This document shows positions 5,393 to 11,423 of a stretch of DNA of 11,423 bases, piece after piece. A program made the position numbers and the translations under genes. The notes under the pieces are model-generated. The model worked only from the letters and a program-made list of their open reading frames with translations. It made no database searches and was not told the origin of the DNA. Origin of the DNA: Bacilli bacterium (lineage in GTDB: Bacteria; Bacillota_I; Bacilli_A; RF39; UBA660); contig JAQVZB010000032.1 in NCBI GenBank assembly GCA_029004695.1, forward strand, positions 1 through 11,423. The letters are read 5' to 3'. Positions within the stretch are counted from its first letter, which is position 1. Every line of letters starts with the position of its first letter.

Positions 5393-7870
5393 ATGTTAGA
5401 AATAAAAAAAATATCAAAATTATATGACACTGATGGTTTTAAGCAAAAAGCCCTAAATGAAGTTAGTGTTTGTTTTAGAAAAAATGAGTTTGCATCTATT
5501 TTAGGTCCATCTGGGTCTGGAAAAACAACCCTTTTAAATATTATCGGTGGTCTTGATCAATATACATCTGGCGATCTAATTATTAACGAGATTAGTACTA
5601 AATATTTTAAAGATAAAGATTGGGATACATATCGAAATCATAGAGTAGGTTTTGTATTTCAAAGTTATAATTTAATTCATCATCAATCTATTTTAGCTAA
5701 TGTTGAGCTTGCTTTAACATTAGCTGGTATTAATAAATCGGAAAGAAAAAAAAGAGCTAAACAAGCCTTAAAAGAAGTGGGTCTTAAAGATCATATGAAT
5801 AAAAGACCTAGTCAATTATCTGGTGGTCAAATGCAAAGAGTTGCAATTGCTAGAGCGTTAGTTAATAATCCGGATATACTACTAGCTGATGAACCTACGG
5901 GAGCACTTGATTCAGAAACTAGTAACCAAATTATGGAGATATTAAAAAAAATTGCTAAAGAAAAATTAGTTATTATGGTTACTCATAATTCAGAAATTGC
6001 CAAAGGGTATTCTACAAGAATAATAAAATTAAAAGATGGTAAAATTACTGATGATTCAAATTATTATGACGGAAAATCAGATACTAAAGAAAGTGATGAA
6101 GATACAAATAAAAAATCTAAAAAGAAAAGTATGAGTTATAAAACAGCCTTATCTTTATCATTAAATAATCTGTTAACTAAAAAATGGCGAACTATTTTAA
6201 CAGCATCCGCAGGAAGTATTGGTATTATAGGTATTGCCCTTATTTTATCTTTATCAAATGGTGTCAATAATTATATTGAGAGAATGGAACAAGAAACTTT
6301 ATCGTCTTATCCGCTTCAAATTGAAGCTAATACAATGAATTTCACTTCAATGATGGCTAGTATGACAATGCCTGAAAAAATAAAATGTAAGAGCAACAAA
6401 ATTTGTACAACTGATGATATTTCAATAAGTCCAGCTATTCAACTTGAATCAGCTAAAATAATTAATAACTTAAAAGAATTTAAAAAATATATCGATAATA
6501 ATGGTGGTAATATAAATAAATATGTTACTGATATTAAATATCGATATAATATAGATTTACAAATTTATGCTAAAAACACTGATAATATAATTAGGGTTCA
6601 TCCTAATAGTTTTAGTTTAAACCCATTTTTAGAAGCTCCCAAAAAACAAATGGAACTTGCTGGAATGAATATGGATGTTAAAGAATATTCATCGAATATA
6701 TTTAATGAATTAATTGGAAGTAATGAATTACTTGAAAGTCAATATACAATATTATCAGGGAGATTGCCTAATAAATATAATGAATTAGTACTTATTGTTG
6801 ATGAAAACAATTCTTTTCCTACATCTTTAATATATTCACTTAATATGAAAGATCGAAAAGAAGTAAATGAACTTTTAGATAAATCAAAAAGAGGGGAAAA
6901 AATTGATATTAAAAGTCTTAATTATGCTTTTGATGATTTTATTGGTCTTGAATATAGTTTAGTATTAAATTCGGCAGTTTTTATTAAAGAAAATGGTAGT
7001 TGGATAGATAAGAGTAATAATAAAGCTTTTATGGAAGATAAAATTAATAATGGGATTAATTTATCTATTGTTGGGGTAATTAAAGTAAGCGATAATGCTA
7101 TTGAAGCATCTAGTGGTTATGTAGGCTATACTCATGATTTAACAAAATATGTAATTAATGAAATAAATAAAACTGAGATAGTAAAAGCACAATTAAAAAA
7201 TCCTGCTGTAGATATCTTAACTGGTTTAAAATTTGATGGGGTAATAAATTCTTATGATAAAACAATGAAAAAATTAGGTATTGCTGATTTAGAAAGTCCA
7301 ATCGGAATTAATATATATCCTAAAGGTTTTGAAGCTAAAAAAGATATCGAAAGTATAATAACTAATTATAATAAAATTCAAGAAAATAATGATAAAAAAG
7401 AAAATATTATATCTTATACTGATTATGTTGGCATATTACTTACTTCTGTGACTAGTGCAATTAATATAGTTACTTATGTTCTTATTGCTTTTGTTGCTGT
7501 ATCATTAGTTGTTTCAAGTATTATGATTGCTATCATTACTTATGTTTCAGTTCTTGAAAGAACTAAAGAAATCGGAATATTAAGATCAATTGGGGCTTCT
7601 AAAAAAGATATTTCTAGAGTATTTAGAGCTGAAACTGTTATTGAAGGTTTTGTTGCTGGTATTTTAGGAATCTTAATTACTTTATTGTTATGTTTACCTA
7701 TTAATAAGATTATTAATAATGCTTTAGATGTTAATAATTTAGCTAGTTTGCCATTATTGGGAGGTGTTTCTCTGATAATAATAAGTGTCTTACTAAATTT
7801 AATAGCAGGATTAATACCAGCTAAAATTGCAAGTAAAAAAGATCCGGTTGAGTGTATAAGAGCTGAATAA
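5393..7870 (+). CDS. MacB-type ABC transporter, ATPase fused to FtsX-like permease
   Basis: 825-aa fusion. Residues 1-225 form an ABC ATPase of the LolD/MacB class: Walker A GPSGSGKTT (38-46), Q-loop FQSYN (Q90), signature LSGGQ (142-146), Walker B ILLADEP (162-168) and H-loop His198. A charged linker with KKSKKKS follows. A first membrane segment sits near 268-290, then a large extracytoplasmic domain to about residue 690, then three more membrane segments (about 690-720, 745-770 and 787-810) with the FtsX-type motif LERTKEIGILRSIGASKKDI between the first and second of these. Such mechanotransmission transporters move lipoproteins, peptides or antibiotics, or signal across the membrane; the substrate cannot be told here. 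The start is set by GGGGAGG (5378-5384), with TATAAT at 5365-5370. No partner two-component system or membrane-fusion protein is adjacent. Terminators on both sides make it a single-gene unit. Confidence 0.9.
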   Translation: MLEIKKISKLYDTDGFKQKALNEVSVCFRKNEFASILGPSGSGKTTLLNIIGGLDQYTSGDLIINEISTKYFKDKDWDTYRNHRVGFVFQSYNLIHHQSILANVELALTLAGINKSERKKRAKQALKEVGLKDHMNKRPSQLSGGQMQRVAIARALVNNPDILLADEPTGALDSETSNQIMEILKKIAKEKLVIMVTHNSEIAKGYSTRIIKLKDGKITDDSNYYDGKSDTKESDEDTNKKSKKKSMSYKTALSLSLNNLLTKKWRTILTASAGSIGIIGIALILSLSNGVNNYIERMEQETLSSYPLQIEANTMNFTSMMASMTMPEKIKCKSNKICTTDDISISPAIQLESAKIINNLKEFKKYIDNNGGNINKYVTDIKYRYNIDLQIYAKNTDNIIRVHPNSFSLNPFLEAPKKQMELAGMNMDVKEYSSNIFNELIGSNELLESQYTILSGRLPNKYNELVLIVDENNSFPTSLIYSLNMKDRKEVNELLDKSKRGEKIDIKSLNYAFDDFIGLEYSLVLNSAVFIKENGSWIDKSNNKAFMEDKINNGINLSIVGVIKVSDNAIEASSGYVGYTHDLTKYVINEINKTEIVKAQLKNPAVDILTGLKFDGVINSYDKTMKKLGIADLESPIGINIYPKGFEAKKDIESIITNYNKIQENNDKKENIISYTDYVGILLTSVTSAINIVTYVLIAFVAVSLVVSSIMIAIITYVSVLERTKEIGILRSIGASKKDISRVFRAETVIEGFVAGILGILITLLLCLPINKIINNALDVNNLASLPLLGGVSLIIISVLLNLIAGLIPAKIASKKDPVECIRAE

Positions 7871-7881
7871 GCTCTTTTTTT
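7858..7881 (+). terminator. Intrinsic terminator overlapping the ABC gene stop
   Basis: AAGAGCT, loop GAATA, AGCTCTT and a T-run to 7881. The TAA stop codon of the ABC gene spans the loop and the stem's 3' arm (7868-7870). Confidence 0.85.
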
Positions 7882-7926
7882 GCTTTATTTTATAATTAAT
7901 AGTAATATATTAAATAAGGTGATTAT

Positions 7927-8679
7927 ATGAAAACAGCATTAATTACAGGAGCAAGTAGTGGCATAGGAAGGGATATGGCTCATTACTTAAATAATTTAAA
8001 TTATGAGCTTATTTTAGTAGGCAGAAATAAAGAAAAACTAAATGAATTAAAAAAAGCATGTTCTAATGTATCAGTTATTATTTGTGATTTATCTAGTAAA
8101 GAAGAAGTATATAAATTATATTTAAAAACTAAAAATATGAATATCGATTTATTAATTAATAATGCCGGATTTGGTTTATTTGGTTTTTTTAATGAAACTG
8201 ATTTAGAAACCGAATTAAAAATGATTAATGTTAATATAATAGCTACTCATATATTAACAAAATTATTTTTAAAAGATTTTATTAAAAAAGATTATGGTCA
8301 TATCTTAAATGTATCATCTAGTGCTGGTTTTATGGCTGGTCCATATTTAAATACTTATTATGCTACTAAAAATTATATTTTGAAATTAACATTAGCTCTT
8401 TATGAAGAATTAAAAAGACAAAAAAGTAATGTTAAGGTTAGTGTATTATGTCCTGGACCTATTAATACTAATTTTAATAATGTAGCTGGTGGCAGTTTTA
8501 ATGTCAAAGGTCTTAGTTCTGAGTATGTTGCTAAATATGCTCTTGATCAAGTTTTTAAAAATAAACTAATTATTATTCCCAACTTTAAAATGAGATTAGG
8601 TATCTTTTTAACTAGGTTTATACCAATTAAGTTATTATTAAAAATCACTTATATTATTCAAAAAAATAAGTTTAGATAG
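7927..8679 (+). CDS. Short-chain dehydrogenase/reductase (SDR)
   Basis: 250-aa classical SDR, a cytosolic NAD(P)-dependent oxidoreductase on a Rossmann fold. Visible motifs are the dinucleotide-binding TGASSGIG (7-14), VGRN (31-34) after the second strand, favouring NADP(H), CDLSS (53-57), NNAG (78-81), catalytic Ser near 131 in NVSSSAG, and the YxxxK pair Tyr144/Lys148, followed by PGPINT (177-181 region). The basic C-terminal end (IPIKLLLKITYIIQKNKFR) could touch membranes. The order of motifs is complete, so it should be active, but the substrate is not predictable; relatives are annotated DltE/YqjQ-like. The ATG follows AAGGTGAT, with a TATAAT at 7891-7896 downstream of the previous gene's terminator. 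It is probably a single-gene transcript. Confidence 0.9.
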   Translation: MKTALITGASSGIGRDMAHYLNNLNYELILVGRNKEKLNELKKACSNVSVIICDLSSKEEVYKLYLKTKNMNIDLLINNAGFGLFGFFNETDLETELKMINVNIIATHILTKLFLKDFIKKDYGHILNVSSSAGFMAGPYLNTYYATKNYILKLTLALYEELKRQKSNVKVSVLCPGPINTNFNNVAGGSFNVKGLSSEYVAKYALDQVFKNKLIIIPNFKMRLGIFLTRFIPIKLLLKITYIIQKNKFR

Positions 8680-8721
8680 TTTACATCAAAATCCGAAATA
8701 TATTTTAACATTTTAGTAATA

Positions 8722-8730
8722 TGATATAAT
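8722..8730 (+). promoter_or_regulatory. Extended -10 promoter of uppP
   Basis: TGATATAAT is an extended -10 element (TGnTATAAT), placed 17 nt before the uppP start codon and just before AAAGGAG (8734-8740). No good -35 box is seen, as expected for an extended -10 promoter. It may drive uppP and the two genes after it. Confidence 0.5.
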
Positions 8731-8747
8731 TATAAAGGAGTGATGCT

Positions 8748-9566
8748 ATGTTGCTAGATATTTTTAAAACAATTATCCTAGGTATTATTGAAGGTATTAC
8801 CGAGTGGTTACCAATTAGTAGTACTGGTCATATGATTATAGCTGAAGAATTTTTAAAACTTGAAGTTAGTACTGAATTTTGGACAATGTTTTTAATTGTA
8901 ATCCAATTAGGTGCTATATTAGCAATTGTAGTTTTGTTTTTTAAAAATTTATTTCCTTGGGGATTTAATAAAACGAAAAAAGAAACTAAAGATACTTTTA
9001 ATTTATGGCATAAAATAATAATCGGATGTCTTCCGGCAGCTTTAATAGGTATCCCTTTAAATGATAAAATTGATGAATTATTTTTTAATCCTTGGACGGT
9101 AGCTTTGATGTTAATTATTTATGGGGTCTTATTTATCATAGTCGAAAATAGGCAAAAAAATAAAAGCTATCGGGTCAAAGAAGTTAATAATATTACTTAT
9201 AAAGATGCTATTTTAGTAGGATTATTTCAAGTATTATCATTAATTCCAGGAACTAGTCGGAGTGGGGCGACAATATTAGGGGGATTAATAATAGGACTTG
9301 ACAGAACAGTTGCTGCTAGTTATACTTTTTACTTAGCGGTTCCAGTTATGCTAGGGGCTTCATTTATTAAATTATTAAAGTTTGGTTTTGTATTTAGTAG
9401 TAGTGAAATAATTATTTTAATTATTGGGATGTTAACAGCCTTTATCGTATCTATTTTAACTATTAAATTTTTATTAAAATATATTAAGAAAAATGACTTT
9501 AAAGTATTTGGATATTATCGAATTCTTTTAGGATTGGTAGTAATCTTATATTTTCTTTTAAAATAA
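8748..9566 (+). CDS. uppP: Undecaprenyl-diphosphatase UppP (BacA)
   Basis: Polytopic membrane enzyme of 272 aa, the normal family length. It dephosphorylates undecaprenyl pyrophosphate to recycle the lipid carrier for peptidoglycan and other wall polymers; extra copies confer bacitracin resistance in other bacteria. Both family signatures are intact: EGITEWLPISSTGH (15-28) with the two conserved glutamates, and PGTSRSGAT (167-175) with the catalytic Ser/Arg. About seven to eight hydrophobic segments are visible. The start is fixed by AAAGGAG 7 nt upstream. Only 15 bp separate it from the next gene, so it probably leads an envelope operon with the two following membrane-anchored proteins. Confidence 0.95.
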   Translation: MLLDIFKTIILGIIEGITEWLPISSTGHMIIAEEFLKLEVSTEFWTMFLIVIQLGAILAIVVLFFKNLFPWGFNKTKKETKDTFNLWHKIIIGCLPAALIGIPLNDKIDELFFNPWTVALMLIIYGVLFIIVENRQKNKSYRVKEVNNITYKDAILVGLFQVLSLIPGTSRSGATILGGLIIGLDRTVAASYTFYLAVPVMLGASFIKLLKFGFVFSSSEIIILIIGMLTAFIVSILTIKFLLKYIKKNDFKVFGYYRILLGLVVILYFLLK

Positions 9567-9581
9567 GCGTGGTGATTTAAA

Positions 9582-10394
9582 ATGAAACAAAATATTATAA
9601 TGATTATTATATTATTGATATTATTTTTATTTGGATTATTAATATATGATTTTAGTGATGAATTAGATAAATCAGTAAGTGATCATAATTGGTATCGAGT
9701 TGAAAATAATGAGTTAACAGTAATTAGTTTTAAGGATCGGGTTTTTTCTTATTATTATGTTGAAACTAAAAAGCCGGTCGGTTTATTTGAATTATGTACT
9801 TCTTTTAGATATAATCATAGTATTAACGTAATTAAATTAAATTGTAATATCAAAGAAAATAAATTATATATAGCATCAGTTGATGATAAAAAATTGACGA
9901 TAACAATTAATGGAATTGAAAATATTTTTTATATCAATGAATCAGAAGCAATAAAAGCTGATTTTATAAAACAAAATAATTTAAATGAAGAGCAATTTGG
10001 AGATTTAATGAATACTTCTTTAATTAAATTTAATACTACAACTACTGATGAAGTAGTAAATATGTTTAAAGTTAAAAAAAGTCAATTAGTTGCTTTTGTA
10101 ACTAAAGAACTCACTATTCAAAATGCTTTAAATTTGAAAGCTTTATATAATTTTATAAGTAATACTAATACTAATGTTTTTGTATTAGATATTGATACTT
10201 TAGAAGCAAGTGAAATAGAAAAGTTTAGCAAAATAGATATCAAAATTAGTGACATAATTAAACAAGCTCCTAAATCAATTTCTATATATAATATTGGAAA
10301 TAAAAAACATGAATTAATAACTGGAATTGAAGTAAAAGCATTTAGTGAAGTAGATAGTTATCAAATAAAGGAAGTTTATAGTGAAACTAATTAA
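9582..10394 (+). CDS. Membrane-anchored protein of unknown function (270 aa)
   Basis: I do not recognise a family with confidence. Residues 4-22 form one hydrophobic segment behind MKQN; the rest is hydrophilic and likely outside the cell. Residues 35-125 are strand-rich (WYRVENNELTVISF, KLTITINGIENIFYI). Residues 155-265 alternate helices and strands (TTDEVVNMFKVKKSQLVAFVT, then NVFVLDIDTLEASEI), which could be a thioredoxin-like fold, but no CxxC is present; the two cysteines near 72 and 88 lie in the first part. The ATG at 9582 follows GTGGTGA. Its last 14 bases overlap the hydrolase gene that follows, pointing to translational coupling and a shared wall-related job. Confidence 0.75.
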   Translation: MKQNIIMIIILLILFLFGLLIYDFSDELDKSVSDHNWYRVENNELTVISFKDRVFSYYYVETKKPVGLFELCTSFRYNHSINVIKLNCNIKENKLYIASVDDKKLTITINGIENIFYINESEAIKADFIKQNNLNEEQFGDLMNTSLIKFNTTTTDEVVNMFKVKKSQLVAFVTKELTIQNALNLKALYNFISNTNTNVFVLDIDTLEASEIEKFSKIDIKISDIIKQAPKSISIYNIGNKKHELITGIEVKAFSEVDSYQIKEVYSETN

Positions 10395-11088
10395 CTTCCA
10401 ATTTATTATTATATTTACAGGTTTAATCTTATCAGTAACTAGTTTTTTTATGATTGGTGATTATATGCAAAAAATAAATCAGCAAAAAAAATCTATCATA
10501 GTTCTAAATCAAGATAATAAAAAATCGATAAATGAATTTCAAACTTCAAATATAGCAACGATAGAGAATACCACGATAGAAAAAATAACTTCAGAAAAAA
10601 AAATAACCGAAGAAACCACAACTAAAAAAATAATTTCGACAACAAAAGTAATTCCAACTACTAAAGATGAAGTGATTTTTGATGGATTAACTGAAAATGA
10701 CTTAACAATTAAATTAAATAAAAATCTCAATAATGTTTTAGATAATATGGGCCTTTATTTTAGCGCTTATACTAAAAAGACGGGGCTTGATCCATATTTA
10801 GCAGTTGCAATTATTCTTCAAGAAACTGGTTGTAAATGGAAATGTTCCTCAATAGCAACTAATTGTAATAATGTTGGAGGAATAAAAGGAACTCCATCAT
10901 GTAATGGTGGTTCTTATAAAAGATATGAAACGATCGAAGAAGGAATTAATAGCTATTTAGATATGATTTATAATAATTATTATCTCAAAGGATTAAATAC
11001 GCCCGAATTAATGAATCCAAAATATGCATCCAGTAATGAGTGGAGTATAGCGGTTAATAAGTATATTAATACAATTAGAGAAAGCTAA
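10381..11088 (+). CDS. Membrane-anchored GH73-like peptidoglycan hydrolase
   Basis: 235 aa. Residues 7-26 form an N-terminal membrane anchor. Residues 50-96 are a low-complexity Thr/Glu/Lys/Ile linker, probably spanning the wall. Residues 115-235 resemble the glucosaminidase (GH73, lysozyme-like) domain: LDPYLAVAIILQETG with the likely catalytic Glu148, NNVGGIKG (163-170, the family's NN-x-x-GIKG element), and YKRYETIEEGINSYLDMI (179-196). Expected action: cleaving the glycan strands of peptidoglycan during growth or division. Four cysteines (151, 155, 162 and 174) cluster round the active site, suggesting disulfides outside the cell. The start is GTG at 10381 with AAAGGAAG before it, overlapping the upstream gene by 14 bp. 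Confidence 0.82.
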   Translation: MKLINFQFIIIFTGLILSVTSFFMIGDYMQKINQQKKSIIVLNQDNKKSINEFQTSNIATIENTTIEKITSEKKITEETTTKKIISTTKVIPTTKDEVIFDGLTENDLTIKLNKNLNNVLDNMGLYFSAYTKKTGLDPYLAVAIILQETGCKWKCSSIATNCNNVGGIKGTPSCNGGSYKRYETIEEGINSYLDMIYNNYYLKGLNTPELMNPKYASSNEWSIAVNKYINTIRES

Positions 11089-11099
11089 TTGTATTTTTT
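11068..11099 (+). terminator. Intrinsic terminator of the uppP operon
   Basis: AATACAATTAG, loop AGAAAG, CTAATTGTATT and further T. The 11-bp stem starts inside the hydrolase gene and its stop codon (11086-11088) lies in the 3' arm. It marks the end of the envelope operon. Confidence 0.85.
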
Positions 11100-11139
11100 G
11101 TTTTATTTTGTTACTATTAATTATAGGTAGGTGCATAAT

Positions 11140-11292
11140 ATGAGCTACAAATGTAAAATATGCGGATTTATTCATGAAGGAGCAATACCAGATGGTTATT
11201 ATTGCCCAATATGTAAAACAACATTATTTGATTTTGAAAAAATCGAAGAAGAACCTAGAAAAAATAATAAAGAAAAAAAGAAATCGGAATAA
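11140..11292 (+). CDS. Rubredoxin-like small protein (50 aa)
   Basis: 50 residues beginning MSYKCKICGFIHEG and continuing AIPDGYYCPICKTTLFDFEKI. The two CxxC pairs (Cys5/Cys8 and Cys22/Cys25) match the iron-binding rubredoxin-like module found at the C-terminus of rubrerythrins (CxxCG-x-x-HEG, then CPxCK). It would bind one metal ion, Fe or Zn, and may serve in electron transfer or peroxide defence in an anaerobe. The final 15 residues are charged (PRKNNKEKKKSE). The spacing between pairs is shorter than in classical rubredoxins. AGGTAGGTG precedes the ATG. Confidence 0.85.
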   Translation: MSYKCKICGFIHEGAIPDGYYCPICKTTLFDFEKIEEEPRKNNKEKKKSE

Positions 11293-11310
11293 TAGATGAA
11301 GTGATAAAGT

Positions 11311-11346
11311 AAAAGTAGACACATAAAAAAGATGTGATCTGCTTTT
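11311..11346. terminator. Imperfect 14-bp hairpin, terminator or insertion-sequence end
   Basis: AAAAGTAGA-CACAT (11311-11324) pairs with ATGTG-a-TCTGCTTTT (11332-11346), with one bulged A and one G-T pair, loop AAAAAAG. It ends in TTTTCTTTT, so it can terminate the rubredoxin-like gene. GTAGACAC-type ends and a following ORF are also seen at left ends of IS3-like elements, where a hairpin blocks outside transcription. TATAAT (11354-11359) follows for the next gene. Confidence 0.5.
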
Positions 11347-11379
11347 CTTTTGTTATAATTTAAATAAGGAGATGATATT

Positions 11380-11423
11380 ATGGGAAGACCAAAAGGCATT
11401 TCTACTTCAAGAAGAAATTGGAG
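11380..11423 (+). CDS. Start of a gene cut by the window edge
   Basis: ATG at 11380 preceded by AAGGAGATG (11365-11373). Only MGRPKGISTSRRNW is visible. The N-terminal GRPKG is basic and DNA-binding in style and occurs at the start of helix-turn-helix transposase subunits (IS3-type OrfA) and some regulators. Too little is present to name it. Confidence 0.5.
   Translation, partial: MGRPKGISTSRRNW

Noticed and set aside
10539..10730. Minus-strand open frame of 63 codons
   Set aside because: It is the mirror of the Thr/Glu/Lys linker of the wall hydrolase; its Val/Phe/Ile-rich composition is an antisense artefact.
417..11292. UGA-to-Trp code (Mycoplasma-like)
   Set aside because: All tryptophans in the genes read are TGG, the tRNA-Trp fragments carry anticodon CCA, and all genes stop at TAA without internal TGA.
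11199..11399. Minus-strand open frame of 66 codons
   Set aside because: It crosses the rubredoxin-like gene, the hairpin and the next gene's start in antisense, with no supporting signals.

Overview
The window is low-GC DNA (estimated by eye at about 30% GC) with Gram-positive style AGGAGG-like ribosome binding sites, strong TATAAT boxes and U-tract terminators. Tryptophan is written TGG and all complete genes stop at TAA, so nothing suggests a reassigned code. MurD and undecaprenyl-diphosphatase show that the cell makes peptidoglycan. Together with the AT bias and a surface-protein type I associate with uncultured gut Firmicutes, this suggests a host-associated, walled member of Bacilli/Clostridia, possibly an RF39-like lineage. 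The taxonomic guess is inference.

Layout. Positions 1-299 hold a minus-strand tandem array with an exact 147-bp period. Each unit starts with the 5' half of a tRNA-Trp gene and lacks the 3' half. A divergent promoter follows, then murD (417-1748). A 594-bp gene-free stretch (1749-2342) contains a good promoter and a long structured RNA ending just before a 172-aa membrane protein. The size, position and downstream protein family fit OLE RNA and its partner OapA, a ribonucleoprotein linked to magnesium homeostasis. A small minus-strand ribbon-helix-helix protein (2973-3137) is divergent from a large secreted protein (3263-4816).

The secreted protein carries a striking C-terminal cassette. About 116 bp (4625-4740) are near 60% GC by hand count inside an AT-rich gene. 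A broken second copy of this cassette lies at 5107-5287. Over 93 ungapped aligned positions I count 19 differences; 15 fall where the downstream copy has A, and the upstream copy never has A against a non-A base. This is the adenine-biased signature of a diversity-generating retroelement (DGR). The upstream copy behaves as a variable repeat and the downstream one as a decayed template or unmutated paralogue fragment. No reverse transcriptase or accessory gene is in the window. Between the copies lie an 11-bp hairpin, a GC-rich possible pseudoknot and a perfect 30-bp palindrome.

The right half is more ordinary: a fused MacB-type ABC ATPase/permease (5393-7870), a short-chain dehydrogenase (7927-8679), then a probable envelope operon made of uppP (8748-9566), a membrane-anchored protein of unknown function (9582-10394) and a membrane-anchored GH73-like peptidoglycan hydrolase (10381-11088), closed by a strong terminator. 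A 50-aa rubredoxin-like protein follows. The window ends in the first codons of a gene that may belong to an insertion sequence.
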